Below, one piece after another: positions 47,591 to 59,186 of a stretch of DNA of 64,000 nt (its first letter is position 1; every line of letters begins with the position of its first letter). A program made the position numbers and the translations under genes. Below the pieces are notes generated by a model, which was given only the letters and a program-made list of their open reading frames with translations, was not told the DNA's origin and did not search any database. Source of the stretch: Prostheceraeus crozeri (taxonomy: Eukaryota > Platyhelminthes > Polycladida > Euryleptidae); the NCBI GenBank assembly GCA_907163375.1, contig CAJQUW010004409.1, positions 1-64,000 on the forward strand. The letters run 5' to 3'.

Positions 47591-48849
47591 TCCTCTTCAA
47601 TAAGTTACGAATTCCCTTCCATTCCTTGCATGTGCAATGTACAGCGCACGTATTGTACTTGTGTAGAAATACAAAAGAGATAAGGACTTTGCTTCTGCAT
47701 TTACTTCATTGAAAGAACATTGTGAAATTATGAATTTAGATGTTGTCCTGTATGTGGGGCTTATATCCAAACATATAGGCCTGCATAGAAGTGTAGAAAC
47801 GAAGTGTCTAAAATTTGAGACATACCTTAGCTGTGCATTCAATCCTATTGCAGTTGTCAGCCTAATGTCGAAGAAAGATTAGAGTCAAGGTCACAAAATT
47901 CTCAGGATGCGTTTTACACTTGTCAAGCAAATTTCATAGAAGCGATGTTATCGTCGTGACTCGTCCAAGAATGTTTCAGATATATTGGATGATGGCTTTT
48001 CATGTGTAACGTTTTGTAGTGCATGTTCTCTATGCCCAGACTATATGCTCGAACTCGGAGAAATGGATTTTGGTGTTTCGATGATGAAAAAGGTCGGCGG
48101 AGATAGATGGAAAGAAAGCTACTCAACTTTAAGCTGCTCACGTTTGAGATCAATGCATTAAAGTGTATAATAAACAAAAGTCGGTCTTCAATTTTGTGGT
48201 ATGAGCTCGGTTAAAATGTAATTGATATGTTTCGTTCAAGTTTGCTAGGAGGAGGTGGATATACATGATTAACTTGCACATGGACGGACCGACGTAGACA
48301 GCTTATTAAGTCTTCAGCAATGTGTTGAAAACAAGTGGGCAAGCCGTACAGTCAGTGTCTCTGACTCAGAGGATGAAATTAAGACCGCATTGAAGAGCAG
48401 ATCTAACTTTGTGACTTCATTGCAGGCTGGTTTGTCGTGCAGTCTGATGAATTGTCCGTCTAACCGCCTCACATTGTGGGGAAAAGAGTTCAAGGCTAAT
48501 CCCGAAGCGAGTTTTCATGGTGATGGTGACGCTGTGCAGTTGCCAGAAATTACGTGATTTCTTCAGAGGCAGTCGCTGGACTCGGCTAGGCAATGACCGT
48601 GGCTAGGCGCAGTCATCAATGAGTAGCGCAGGTTATTGTTTGGCACTTAATCGACGACGGTGTGCGGATAGAAAATGTACTGAGCAGAGAGTTAGAGTTA
48701 GTCCTACCGCTTCTGCCGTCGTCAGTTGGGTTAGCTGGTAGGCCAACTTTGGGAAAAGTGTAGACAGAAAAAACAGGACGGCAATTTCTTGTGTTCAAAA
48801 TCTTGAGCAGGCCAGAGCCTGCTCTGGCCTCAATGGCACGACGCCACTG

Positions 48850-50237
48850 TAGACATTCGTTTCAAGGAAAAACCGAATGAAATAAACAAATAACTAATAT
48901 TATTTTGCCGATTAAGTTATCATTGGGTTAGATAATTATGTTTTATATGACTAAAGCGAGCTTGAAGGAACCCGTCTTCAAAAGGAAACTAGGAATCTGG
49001 GTTACAGCTAACAACTTGGTGATTTTTATATCGAGCAAAAATTTCATTTATAGCCGATGATGTTGCCGGTTGTCTGCAATTTTCCGTCACCTTCTTCATG
49101 AAATGAAAAACGCTGTAATTGGAAGCAGTTGAAGTTGTTATTGGTAATTAAATTTTATAAATTTGGTTTTAATGTTAATTGGTTATACGTGTAATTTTAA
49201 TCATGGATTTTTATGGCAGTAATATCAGACATAGACGAGGCTGCGTTATTATCTTTGCGTTTCTGTCAGATTACTAACAATATCTGTAGCGAAGCGTATG
49301 CTTACAGTAAGTTTAATTGATGAATTTATCAATTAAATAGTCAATCGTTATGAAGATTCGCTATTCTTTCGTATAGTTATGCCACCTTAGAACTCGAACG
49401 AGAAGGAATATCCCAAGTGTGATTGTGTAGGTTAAAACTTCACTAGTCGTTCACGTTACTCTTTGACGTATGTCCAAGTTTTCTTTTTCTCGTACATTCA
49501 CTTGGCCTTCTATATAATAAACAGCTTTATCGAAACATAAGACATAGGGAAGGCCATAAATCACACAGAATACTTTCCTAACACGACAGCTTTGATAGAA
49601 TTCTACATGTACATTTCAAGTAGCATTTAACACGTGTGATCAAATTACAAGCAATCATCGCACCGACAAACACCATGTTTCCGCATTTCATGCCCGAAAT
49701 CATTTGGGCTGTCAAATCTCAAGTGAGAAATTGTTTGCTCTACGCCACAACATGTGGCCACTCATAGTTAATCATTTAACTGTCTCGCGTTTCTCCTTGA
49801 TTCTCCTCGCCCCGCGACAATATCCGCTAAATTGACCTCATCGATTATCGTATCTTATATTTCTTACTAGCTTGCGGTGTTATTTCCTCTCTTATCATTT
49901 CTGTGGTTCTTTTCATTTTTCAGTCGTATTTGGTTTATTGAAAGAATGTGACAAATAAGCCTATTGGACACTAAGGTATAATTCTGATCAAGTTTAAATT
50001 CAATAGTCTTCTTTTGCTATGTTTAGTAGCCATGACTATTCCATAGGCCCTAGTCTACGGGTTGAAATATTATGCATTTCTAACGTGGACCCTGCTATAG
50101 CGTGATGTAGCCTACTGATTAAAATTCGGAGAATATTGGAAAATATCTAGTGATTGAAAAAGTGGGTGCTTCCTGAAGGTATGCCATAATCTGAACTTAT
50201 GATACAAGCTTTTTTCTATCTTGAAACAAGAGTACAG
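48850..50237. other. No gene recognised
   Basis: AT-rich unique sequence with no open frame above 60 codons that shows motifs. Confidence 0.5.
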
Positions 50238-50561
50238 CAGTGTTATCAACTGAGTTTTAACTTTACCGAGTTTTCAAATTCCATGATCAAGAAACTACGT
50301 TACGCATTGAGTTTATTTTTCATAAAAACTCGTTCTACTCAGTTTTGCTGGAATCGAGTTTCGCGAAAATTAACTAGGTTTCGGAAACTTGGTTAAATTT
50401 GTTACGATTCAGTGTACATCGGAAGAATCAGTCATCCAAAATGAGAGGGAATGCATTTCTCGGTTTTTAGGAAAATTCAGTATACGAGTTTAACTTAGCT
50501 TGGTTAATTTCCGGAAAACTCGGTTAATTGAGTTTCTTGAAAAAATCAGTTGACAACACTG
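50238..50561. mobile_element. MITE, ~324 bp
   Basis: Ends CAGTGTTATCAACTGAGTTT at 50238 and, in reverse complement, CAGTGTTGTCAACTGATTTT ending at 50561. Internal words such as ACTCAGTT, CGAGTTT and TTGGTTAA occur in both orientations. The flanks AGTACAG and ACTACAG match at 6 of 7 bases. CAGTG ends suggest a hAT-type non-autonomous element. No coding capacity. Confidence 0.75.
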
Positions 50562-51024
50562 ACTACAGAGTACACATTATTTCACACAAACCTGTGTGCA
50601 TCATGATGACCAAGCCAACAAAACTTCTTGTTAAATTCTCTGTCTGTGCACTATGCAAAATCATTCGAACAATATGCATGTGATTCTACAAGTGATATAT
50701 GAAACATACAAAAAGAGTCGAATAGTCGAATATACTGTGGTATAGAATTCATTCAGACAATTAAATTGCAAGGACGACGCTGCTCCATGATCAAATTGAT
50801 TCTGTGAAATGATAAAGGCATTGCTGATGTGTCCAATGCACTGTCATCTGTAACATGATAAGAGCCTACGAGGGAAGTTACAGAATTGTTACATATGGAC
50901 TAAATCACCTTGAAATTTTCTCCCATTCTTTTGAAACACTACTTTTCGTTTATGGTGGGAGGGATCTACAGACATCTTACAAATTAAATGGCCAACATGT
51001 AATGCATTCATGCACATACAATTT
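50562..51024. other. No gene recognised
   Basis: Short unique stretch to the edge of the long-TIR element. Confidence 0.45.
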
Positions 51025-51028
51025 GCGT

Positions 51029-51664
51029 CACACCCGTCGGGAAGACACTTTAAGCGACAAAAAATACGAGCCCCTAACGACCAATCAAATTAGATACTAC
51101 ATGTATGTGCTATTACTGTCTCAAGACCGCAGAAATCGCTACTGAGCTATTCGGCCACAATTTGACCTTGAAGTTTTGGCCCGACTTAGCGTGAGCCAAT
51201 GAGAATCGAGTATTATAAAAATCTTTGTAAATTCAATTTTAAAGGTAAGGGGTCATCCCTATGTTGCAAAAATGGTTTGTGATCATCATCCAGTTATATA
51301 AAGGTTGTATTACATTAAATACGTTTCAATGACATAGATATCGGACGATTTAATGACATAGATATTAGATGAAATATATGCTGCGATATGGCTGACTGGA
51401 TATATTTGAATTATGTTAAGAGATACAAAACATTAATGGATAATAGTATTTTGAGAGTATATTCTTATCAATACACATATAGAAATATGTTTCAATAACA
51501 TAATGATCGAACATGGACACTTCGAGGCATACAAAAGGTAAGTAAAGACATGAAATACTTATAAATGTCGACTATTATAGCGTATAATTGCAGTTAACCG
51601 GTGTTCACCATAACTGGGATTAGCGAGAGATATTTTTCGCTTCTTCCCACAATAACATGAAGTC
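51029..51664. repeat. Left TIR of RAG1-like element
   Basis: About 636 bp, inverted relative to 53985-54332 and 56543-56833. Its inner end overlaps the last codons of the transposase (stop at 51620-51622). It preserves the unoccupied piggyBac target (TACATTAAATACG near 51311-51323). Confidence 0.93.
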
Positions 51665-53599
51665 AGAATGAACAGCCTCTGACGCTTGTTCACTGAATTT
51701 GCCGAGACTCACTTTGTGGAATTTGCAAAATTGTACCACGTGGTTGAGGATGACGTGAACAGATGTTGTTACAGTGACATCGAGAGACAGGTATGCATCT
51801 TTAAAATTGGCAATTTTTTGGATGTAATCGTCGGCTAATGTACATCCTAAACCGCTTTGCGAACATCATTGAATCGACGAAATGCCTCAACAAATTTCAT
51901 AAGAGAAAATTCACCTTCTTGTATGACAATAGATTCCAAAACATCGATACAGTTCAGCAATTGTTTGCTCATGTTTCCATTAAATTCTCCAGAATGAAGA
52001 CATGGACGCGAGATTCCGACTTTTCGCAACCATTTCTTAGAAATGTCATCAGCTTTAGGAGAAGATCTCTACATCTCTTTGAATAATTTGTTTGTTATTC
52101 GAAGGAGCAAATGAAGTTCGGGGGGAGGAATACAGCGGATGAATATATCTTCATCTGCCCCGCTCAATAACGGCTCATGAACACAGTTCTTGTAATTTTT
52201 TGGCAAGTGTTCTACTTGATTTAGATTTTGATTCATTATACTCTCGCGACAGCTTGCGAACAGAACCTAAACTTCGAACAACATGATCACGCTTCCAGAT
52301 TTGTTAAAATCTTGCTTAGGCGATTCACACCACAAACACGGATAGGTGCTCCCATGAGCCTGGATGCCAGCTATGATGTTACCGAGTTTCAAATCAACGG
52401 CATGGGTAAAGTTAAAATTCAAATGCAAAATGTTCAGGAGATCAAGAATGGTTTTTACATTTTTGTACGTCTCCTTTACACCAGGAGCAATAGCAATAAT
52501 AATTATCTTCTTGACTCCTGTGTAGCGCAGTTGTCCGTTGAGAGGGGCCTTGTCAAAATTATGTTCTTGGAATTCGTTATCGTTGAAAATGCTCAAACAC
52601 ACTTTGAAAAAACCGCCTCCACCATCTAAGCCAATTTTGATGTTAGCAGACATTTTCATTAAAGTTCCGTGAGGCGCATATGTACTCAATGATACCTTTC
52701 AGATCGCTACAGTATACAATTGGTACGTGCTCATCAGCGCCTTCAAAATCAACATAGGTCATATTGAAGAAATTATCGAAGAGCTGATCACGTTTTCTCA
52801 ATGCAGAATCGGTGTTACTTTCAATAGATTTTCTTCCTAAAACGGAGCGCATAAAGGGCAAAACATTATGAACAATTTTTGTGTTGGAACAACCAAGTGA
52901 TAGTTGAAAAGAGCTGATTTGCGAGGATGTGAAAAACGATGTGCAACCACGAGTAGCACCCACTTGAACATGCATTAACTTTGATCCTCTGGTAGACAGA
53001 AGTATGTTTTCCTTTTCGACACTTTCTACTTTGTGTCGGAGGACATCAGAAGCCAAAATATCTTTGGTTCTCTCATCAGTGTCGTTACATATGTTTGTCA
53101 AGTTTTTCCTTAGTGATGTCACATTACAACGATGAGATAAACCCCTGCCAATTGGGAACTTGCACGAATTGCATAACTTTACGATGCCTTGATTTGAGTC
53201 GAAGGAATCATTCGAAGAAGTTACCGGACGTCCTCGCTTTCTTTTTTCACACAATATTCCAGGAGTACGAGCTACTTTACAAATTTCACAGCTACATATC
53301 CGGTGGGGTACATATCTTGTAGATGTAGAAATGTTTGGTGATATCGACTGGAAGTCATACAAACTCGGTAAAACATCAGTAGTCTTCTTCCCATTGCTTA
53401 TGTCTAATAGATCGGATCGACATTTCGAGCAAATGGCCGCCGGATAACATGCATCATGTGGATCAAAATTTTCGATGTAGTAAAGTCGAATTCGCTGAAT
53501 AATTATGATAGATATAGGATTGTTGGCTTTTTGAAAGCATATTATACATACTTTACGTCGATTCTCATCATGAGAAGAAGCATGCTGACTATGAGACAT
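51620..53599 (-). CDS. RAG1-like transposase (Chapaev / N-RAG-TP group)
   Basis: Minus-strand gene from ATG at 53599, about 650 residues in four frame segments. The N-terminal part has CIIC (about residues 18-21), CSKC (57-60), PHRICSCEIC then ARTPG and KRKRGRP, and CNSCKFPIGRGLSHRC. This spacing recalls the RAG1 N-terminal zinc-binding region. The catalytic part has GLDGGGGFFKV (first D, codon at 52624-52626 approx.), HAVDLKLGNII (second D near 52393-52395) and YPCLWCE, whose first C is 19 residues after the second D, as C727 follows D708 in RAG1. Then come PLLSGADEDIF and PPP/ELHLLL, and HVILNH (H-x4-H, as H937/H942) followed by GKFSEQASEAVH with the expected third acid, and a stop at 51620. 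Frameshifts near 52640, 52120 (a run of C) and 51850 interrupt it; all key residues survive. RAG1 numbering is from memory. Confidence 0.85.
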
Positions 53600-54332
53600 C
53601 ACACGAAGCTATTTATTTTTGGAACTCACTGTTATTCTATGTTAACATATCTGTGAGTCAATCAATATCATTCTTACTTACTTGGATTCAAATTAAATAT
53701 TCAAAGTCAATATCACGTAAATTTGATTTATCATAGCTAGTTCTTTTCATCATATCAATTCAACTGAATCAATCAGCTTTACATAGACATCTTGCACATG
53801 CTTAATGATTTCATCATATGATTTTGCATGTTGAAATCAAAGACAAATTTACATTTAGAAGTAGGGTGAATTTTCAAATTAATCTTATTGGTTTTTAATC
53901 GTATTCTTGAAATTTACTATTTGAAAAAGGTTATTAAGACTCAATAATAATACCATAACCAATATAACGAAACTGCGCATCTCGAGACTTCCATGTTATT
54001 GTGGAAAGAAGCGGAAAAATATCTCTCGCTAATCCCAGTTATGGTGAACACCTGTTAACTGCAGTCGACATTTATAAGTATTTCATGTCTTTACTTACCT
54101 TTTGTATGCCTCGAAGTGTCCATGTTCGATCATTATGTTATTGAAACATATTTCTATATGTGTACTGATAAGAATATACTCTCAAAATACTATTATCCAT
54201 TAATGTTTTGTATCTCTTAACATAATTCAAATATATCCAGTCAGCCATATCGCAGCATATATTTCATCTAATATCTATGTCATTAAATCGTCCGATATCT
54301 ATGTCATTGAAACGTACTACTTCTACTGCGTA

Positions 54333-56542
54333 CCCTTCTACTGCGCTGCTAAAAAAATCACACATTCTGCGCACATAGAGACAAAATGTCTCGGGTATGT
54401 TTATTGGAAAAAATGAGTACATGAAAGGCCATCTTGGCTAGATAAGTGTAAATATAACACGACACATTACCGAGCGGCATGAATGATAAAGGATTACTCC
54501 GGTAAGTCGTGTGAAACACAAATAGATCCTTTGTTTGAATGGTCATTGCAAACAAATTTGTGACACATCACACAAAATCCGCGAACTTGATTTCGTTTCT
54601 CGCACATATGGCATCGTCCTCGTTCAGGTCGATCTCCACGCGCGGCAGGTACCTCGTCATTTGCCTGGGGAGACTTCACGCCACATAAGTCCATCGCAAT
54701 TCTCACGGAAGAGTGAAGTTTCACCTCCACGGAACGTCGCCAGATGTGAGGCTTCATGAGGGCTTCTGCCAGATCTTTGAGAAAAAGTCGACGTTTAGCA
54801 AGATTTCTCCGGTTCCAATCGGGATTGTTCGTCATCCATACCACAAAACTGTTCCAACATGCCACATTCAACATGTTCGTGAAAAGTTTTGTCGGGTATT
54901 TGCGTGTTTGACGATTGCAGCTGTAGGTGTTGGTAGTCATATCTATGGTATCCACAGCACCTTTCTTTGAATTGTAATCCAAGATCAATTTTGGTTTCCG
55001 CTCCTCTCCATCGGAAATGATAGCGTCGTGGTGAAGTGAGGAAAGTAAAATAACTGCTTTCCTCTTCTTTGGCACGTAAGAGCACAGTGTAAGCTTTTCA
55101 GTGAAGCCAAATGTCGAGGAATGAACTTCTCGCTGAAAGGTTCCTTGGAAACTTGGTGGAATCTCCGGCTTGTTACTGCGCAAAGTTCCATCAAGGTGAG
55201 TCTCTTTTCCAATAAATTGTTTCGCAAGAGGTACACTCGTAAAAAAATTGTCGGTCGTTATATTTCGCCTGACTGATAGATAGGGCGGCATAAGTCCATT
55301 ACAACTCGGCTAGCTTGGCCAACTTCTGGCAGATTTCCTTCTTTTCTGAGATAAATTTGGGCATTGTAAAAGTAGCAGGTGTCCGAATCCGCCAGAACCC
55401 AAATCTTTATGCCGTACCGGTTTGGCTTTGATGGCATAAAAACGCGGAACGGGCAACGGCCGCGAAATCCGACAAGCAAGTCATCAAGCGTCCCATGCGC
55501 ACCAAGAGAATAACACATTCTGCATTGCTGAGGAAACATTTCCCATATTTCACGAAATGGCACTTAGTTTGTCCGTTGCCGTCGATCCTCCGAGTATTTT
55601 TGTCGTCAAAACGCAAAAACTTCAAAATAACTTTGAACCTGTTGAGAGACATTGTGGCGCGTAGTTTTTGGACGACCATCGTCTTCTGACCAGAGCTCTT
55701 CATAGCTTTCGTTTCCAGATTTGTGGATTCCAATATAAATTAGACAACCAATGAAAGCCTTGAATTCTTCGATGTCTAAGTCCCTCCATCTTCTTGCATA
55801 CCAACTGTTCCTCATCAGAATCTTCAATAAACTGATTAGCATGTCTATTCGTGTAATCTATCACCTTGTTGAGCAATTCATCTTGAACGAAAAGCTGGAA
55901 AGTTTCTCTAATGGAGTCGACTCGCGTAATTGACGTCGGACCACCCGCTGTGCGAAGCACGTTTTCTCGACGAAAGCGTCCACGTTGACTTGGAGGATCG
56001 CGATTCCATAAGAAACCATTCCTTCCTCGAAGACGCCCTTGTCGTGATAAAGCCTCCTCGGCATCGTCGTCGCTCTCACTGTCTTCTTCATTACTGGATT
56101 CCTCTGTGGCGTGTTCTACCTGATCTTCTTCATCGCTACTCTCATCCATTTCTTCTTCTCTCTCTTCTTGAATCAGATGTTCTACCAGTTGAAATACTGT
56201 GGGTGCAGCTTGTCTTCGGGGTCTTGATGATGAAGCCATTGCAACTACAATGCTCGCGCTAGCAACAGAAAATGACACGACGCAAGACACAAGGCTGTGC
56301 GCTAAATTGTCGCCTGCGTGAGTTACATTCCTGCAGTGTGATGTGATTGACTGTCCATGTCTTTGTTCAAGCGTGCGCACAGCGAATCAGTGCACTTAGC
56401 GAATTTTTCTTTTGTCAGCTTGTGACCAACATTTAGAAAGGAAAAGTCACCAAAAATGAAATAATTTGAGAAAGTTTTTAAAAAGTTATGAACAAAATAT
56501 GAAAACCCGAGACATTTTGTCTCTATGTGCGCAGTAGAAGGG
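54333..56542 (-). mobile_element. piggyBac element nested in the right TIR
   Basis: Ends CCCTTCTACTGCGC at 54333 and its reverse complement finishing at 56542. The subterminal repeat TGCGCACATAGAGACAAAAT appears near both ends; the left copy is displaced by about 21 bp. The right flank is TTAA (56543-56546). The left flank is not TTAA: it carries an extra CTACTTCTACTGCGTA. The intact target is visible in the left TIR, so the insertion point can be read exactly. Confidence 0.95.
54494..56251 (-). pseudogene. piggyBac transposase, frameshifted
   Basis: ATG near 56239 (MASSSRPRRQAAP). An acidic region with EREEEMDESSDEEDQ is followed by FVQDELLNKVIDYTNRHANQ. In successive frames come DIEEFKAFIGCLIYIGIHKS, MSLNRFKVILKFLRFDD, GTLDDLLVGFRGRC and PSKPNRYGIKIWVLADSDT. 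Finally 55291-54494: ITTDNFFTSVPLAKQF, LILDYNSKKGAVDTID, TRKYPTKLFTNMLNVACWNS and the C-terminal cross-brace finger CHMCEKRNQVRGFCVMCHKF...H. The second and third catalytic Asp positions (TDNFF, AVDTID) are clear; the first is weaker (TLDD instead of VDE). Four or so frameshifts separate the blocks. Confidence 0.93.
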
Positions 56543-56837
56543 TTAATGTAATACAACCTTTATATAACTGGATGATGATCACAAACCATTTTTGCAACAT
56601 AGGGATGACCCCTTACCCTTAAAATTTGAATTTACAAAGATTTTTATAATACTCGATTCTCATTGGCTCACGCTAAGTCGGGCCAAAACTTCAAGGTCAA
56701 ATTGTGGCCGAATAGCTCAGTAGCGATTTCTGCGGTCTTGAGACAGTAATAGCACATACATGTAGTATCTAATTTGATTGGTCGTTAGGGGCTCGTATTT
56801 TTTGTCGCTTAAAGTGTCTTCCCGACGGGTGTGGCGT

Positions 56838-59186
56838 ACGATGCAGAATCTCAGAAAAATATTACCTTTCATGCTGGCACTTTTCAACGTCTTTGTTTAT
56901 AGGCCTATTAAATCGCGTAATTTTTCTGAAATGTATGGCTACATCATGGCTCTGCGTATAGCAGGCTAGCAGCATCTGGCTGAAAAAAATAAAATATGAA
57001 TACTTAATTTCAAAAGAGCGATGTCACACTTAGAAGCATTTAGAATGCAAAGTTACATCCAATCTCGAATATTTGCCAAATATACAACTGTGAGGAAACT
57101 ATTCTTGATACAGAATTCAATAATTTGCCACTATATAACTGTCCAAAATTTAAATTTTTAATCGTGCATTTGTCAATTAATAAAACGTCGATTGCTTTAT
57201 GACATGCACAAGAGATAGCCCGTGATGTACACCTTACATTTTTGGCTGACAGTCCAGGTGCTGTATCTAGGAATCCATGATTTCTAAGTAGCCATAGATT
57301 TCTTGATGTCATTGCATGGTCGACAAGAGGCTAAGGACTTTGTAGCTCATAAACATGAACGATGGACACTGATGTGCGCAAAAGTTTTGAATTTTGCTTG
57401 GCTGACAGTCCAGGCGTTAATCCATGTGGAGATGCATCCATAGAAATATATTACCTTCACTCGATTAGAGAGTCCTTTTCAGTACCCGGAGTGATGTCGT
57501 TGTCACGATCGCTGCGCTCTCGACAACAACATCGCTCTTCGTACTGATAAGTTCTTCGTGAAAATATTTATACCTTCCATCGCCAATATATCATAATCTA
57601 TATGATTCTATATGCTAGGAAAACATACCACATATGCTAAGGACCAAATGATATTAGTTTTAAAGCTGTGCCTTTTCATCAGTTTCCAAGCATTGCGTAT
57701 CTGAGAGGAAACTCAAAGCTATGCTCCGGTATGCTCTTTGGTGTGCGAATGGTAAAACTCGCAATTAAGACTAATTAATTGTTCAGATTCTCCGGAAATT
57801 GTGAGTATTAATTAATGTTTTGAAAATTTACAAATTTATCATACTAAATTGCACTTTTTATCAATCGCTTAGCTCACATGAAAGCGCTAAATTGATTTCT
57901 GTTACGTCTTTATCCTATTACAGATCTTTATTCCATGAAGACGACGTAGTACACTGCAGAAGGGCATATAGAGATAAAACCTTTCAGAAGAATATTGCCG
58001 TCTACCTATTGAGGATTGCCCTTCATTTATCACACTATTCCATTCCATTCACTTTTATACCTTCCAGGTTTTGGAGAGCTTGCAAATATCGATACCGAAT
58101 TGATATCGCGAGTGGTTTGTGATGGCTTCACAGTTGTGGTAAAACATTAAAAATTTTGTTGCGTTTTCAAAGGGAGCAGAAGCATAACAGTACATACTAC
58201 TTTAAAAAGTGAATGCAAGCATATTTTGCATCCAGAATTATCATGTGATAGCTAAAAGTTTGAGACGGGAGGGCGCATCAGCATTGTAATTTAAATTTTG
58301 TAAACAATATTCAATGACATGATATTTTAAAACCTAACTTGCCGAATACACAACACTAACATGCGGAGTTGCCCGAAAAGTGAATTAACCTCTATTATGA
58401 ACTGTAGTGTACTCGAGGATGATTTTGAAAGCATGCTAATTTCAACATGAATTCTGAAAATGTTTTAAACCAGGTGTTAATAGACATGGATTATTTAAAA
58501 CAGTAATTACATAGGCATGCAAAACGGCGTTCAGTTAGTTAATTATAGACTTCATTTATCCCTGAAATATATTGCATGCGCGTATGGGATCCATAGCGAC
58601 ATCATACGAAGCTTCATTATGATCGCTCTCATATGATAACCTCGTTCATTCCCAACAAAGTAATGGAGACCACATATAAATTTACACATCACGAAATCTT
58701 GAAGTTCCGATAGATCAAGTTACTAGAATTGCGCTTCGTAGAAAAGCACAAGTGAATTGTATTCATGAGAAATTCCGTTTCAAAAATGAATGTACCGTTC
58801 GAAGTCACTAATCCTCACCAAGGGCGTGAAAACATTTTTCAAGCAGATCGCGCCTGTCGAGGAATTGAGCCATGTTGGATTTGAGGGGAGGGAAAGTGGG
58901 GAAGTTCCCCTGCACTGCCTCGTCTCATCCCCATTACTGAAGATGCACCTTCCTTCGCTGATGGGGAAGAATATTTCGGACGTACATTGCCTCAATCAGA
59001 TTGATTGAGCTTCAATTTATTGTTTTTGTGAATAAAGGCAGCTTGACAGGTGTAGGCGTAATTTCCACACAATTCTTCATAAACTTAATTGTCTAATCAT
59101 CAATAATTAACTTTCTTTGTTCATAAAGATGACAAATGAATTCGAGAAGCAGAAAATGATTAAAGGTAACAAACCATCACAAAAAG
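56838..59186. other. No gene recognised
   Basis: Unique sequence. TGGCTGACAGTCCAGG occurs twice in direct orientation (about 57243 and 57400), with short frames around each that I could not assign. Nothing else supported. Confidence 0.5.

Larger units (their letters stand above)
41240..48849. mobile_element. Candidate hAT-like element with internal satellite
   Basis: CAGGGGCGTCGTGC at 41240 and the reverse complement of CAGTGGCGTCGTGC ending at 48849 form hAT-like terminal repeats (13 of 14 bases); TTGAGCAGGCC follows in both. A hAT-type pseudogene (42950-44860) and a ~110-bp satellite (45080-47590) lie between. The 8-bp flanks (ACCGCAAA and TAGACATT) do not match, so these could be ends of two separate copies. 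The right end includes the palindrome GGCCAGAGCCTGCTCTGGCC. The stretches 41254-42949 and 47591-48800 contain no gene I can support. Confidence 0.45.
51029..56833 (-). mobile_element. RAG1-like (Chapaev / N-RAG-TP-type) transposon
   Basis: Long terminal inverted repeats: left 51029-51664; right 53985-54332 plus 56543-56833, split by a piggyBac insertion. Ends read CACACCCGTCGGGAAGACAC, starting with CAC as in Transib, Chapaev and recombination signals. GCGT at 51025-51028 and 56834-56837 is a 4-bp target duplication, as described for Chapaev. The repeats are close to identical near the ends. The single gene between them is a RAG1-like transposase on the minus strand. Without the piggyBac insert the element is about 3.6 kb. 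No second (RAG2-like) gene is present. Confidence 0.9.

Noticed and set aside
45095-47600. Short minus-strand frames (for example with YDFLHIVAEASKSDF)
   Set aside because: Direct readout of the 110-bp satellite.
52228-52629. 133-codon plus-strand frame
   Set aside because: Antisense to the conserved catalytic region of the RAG1-like gene; no motif of its own.
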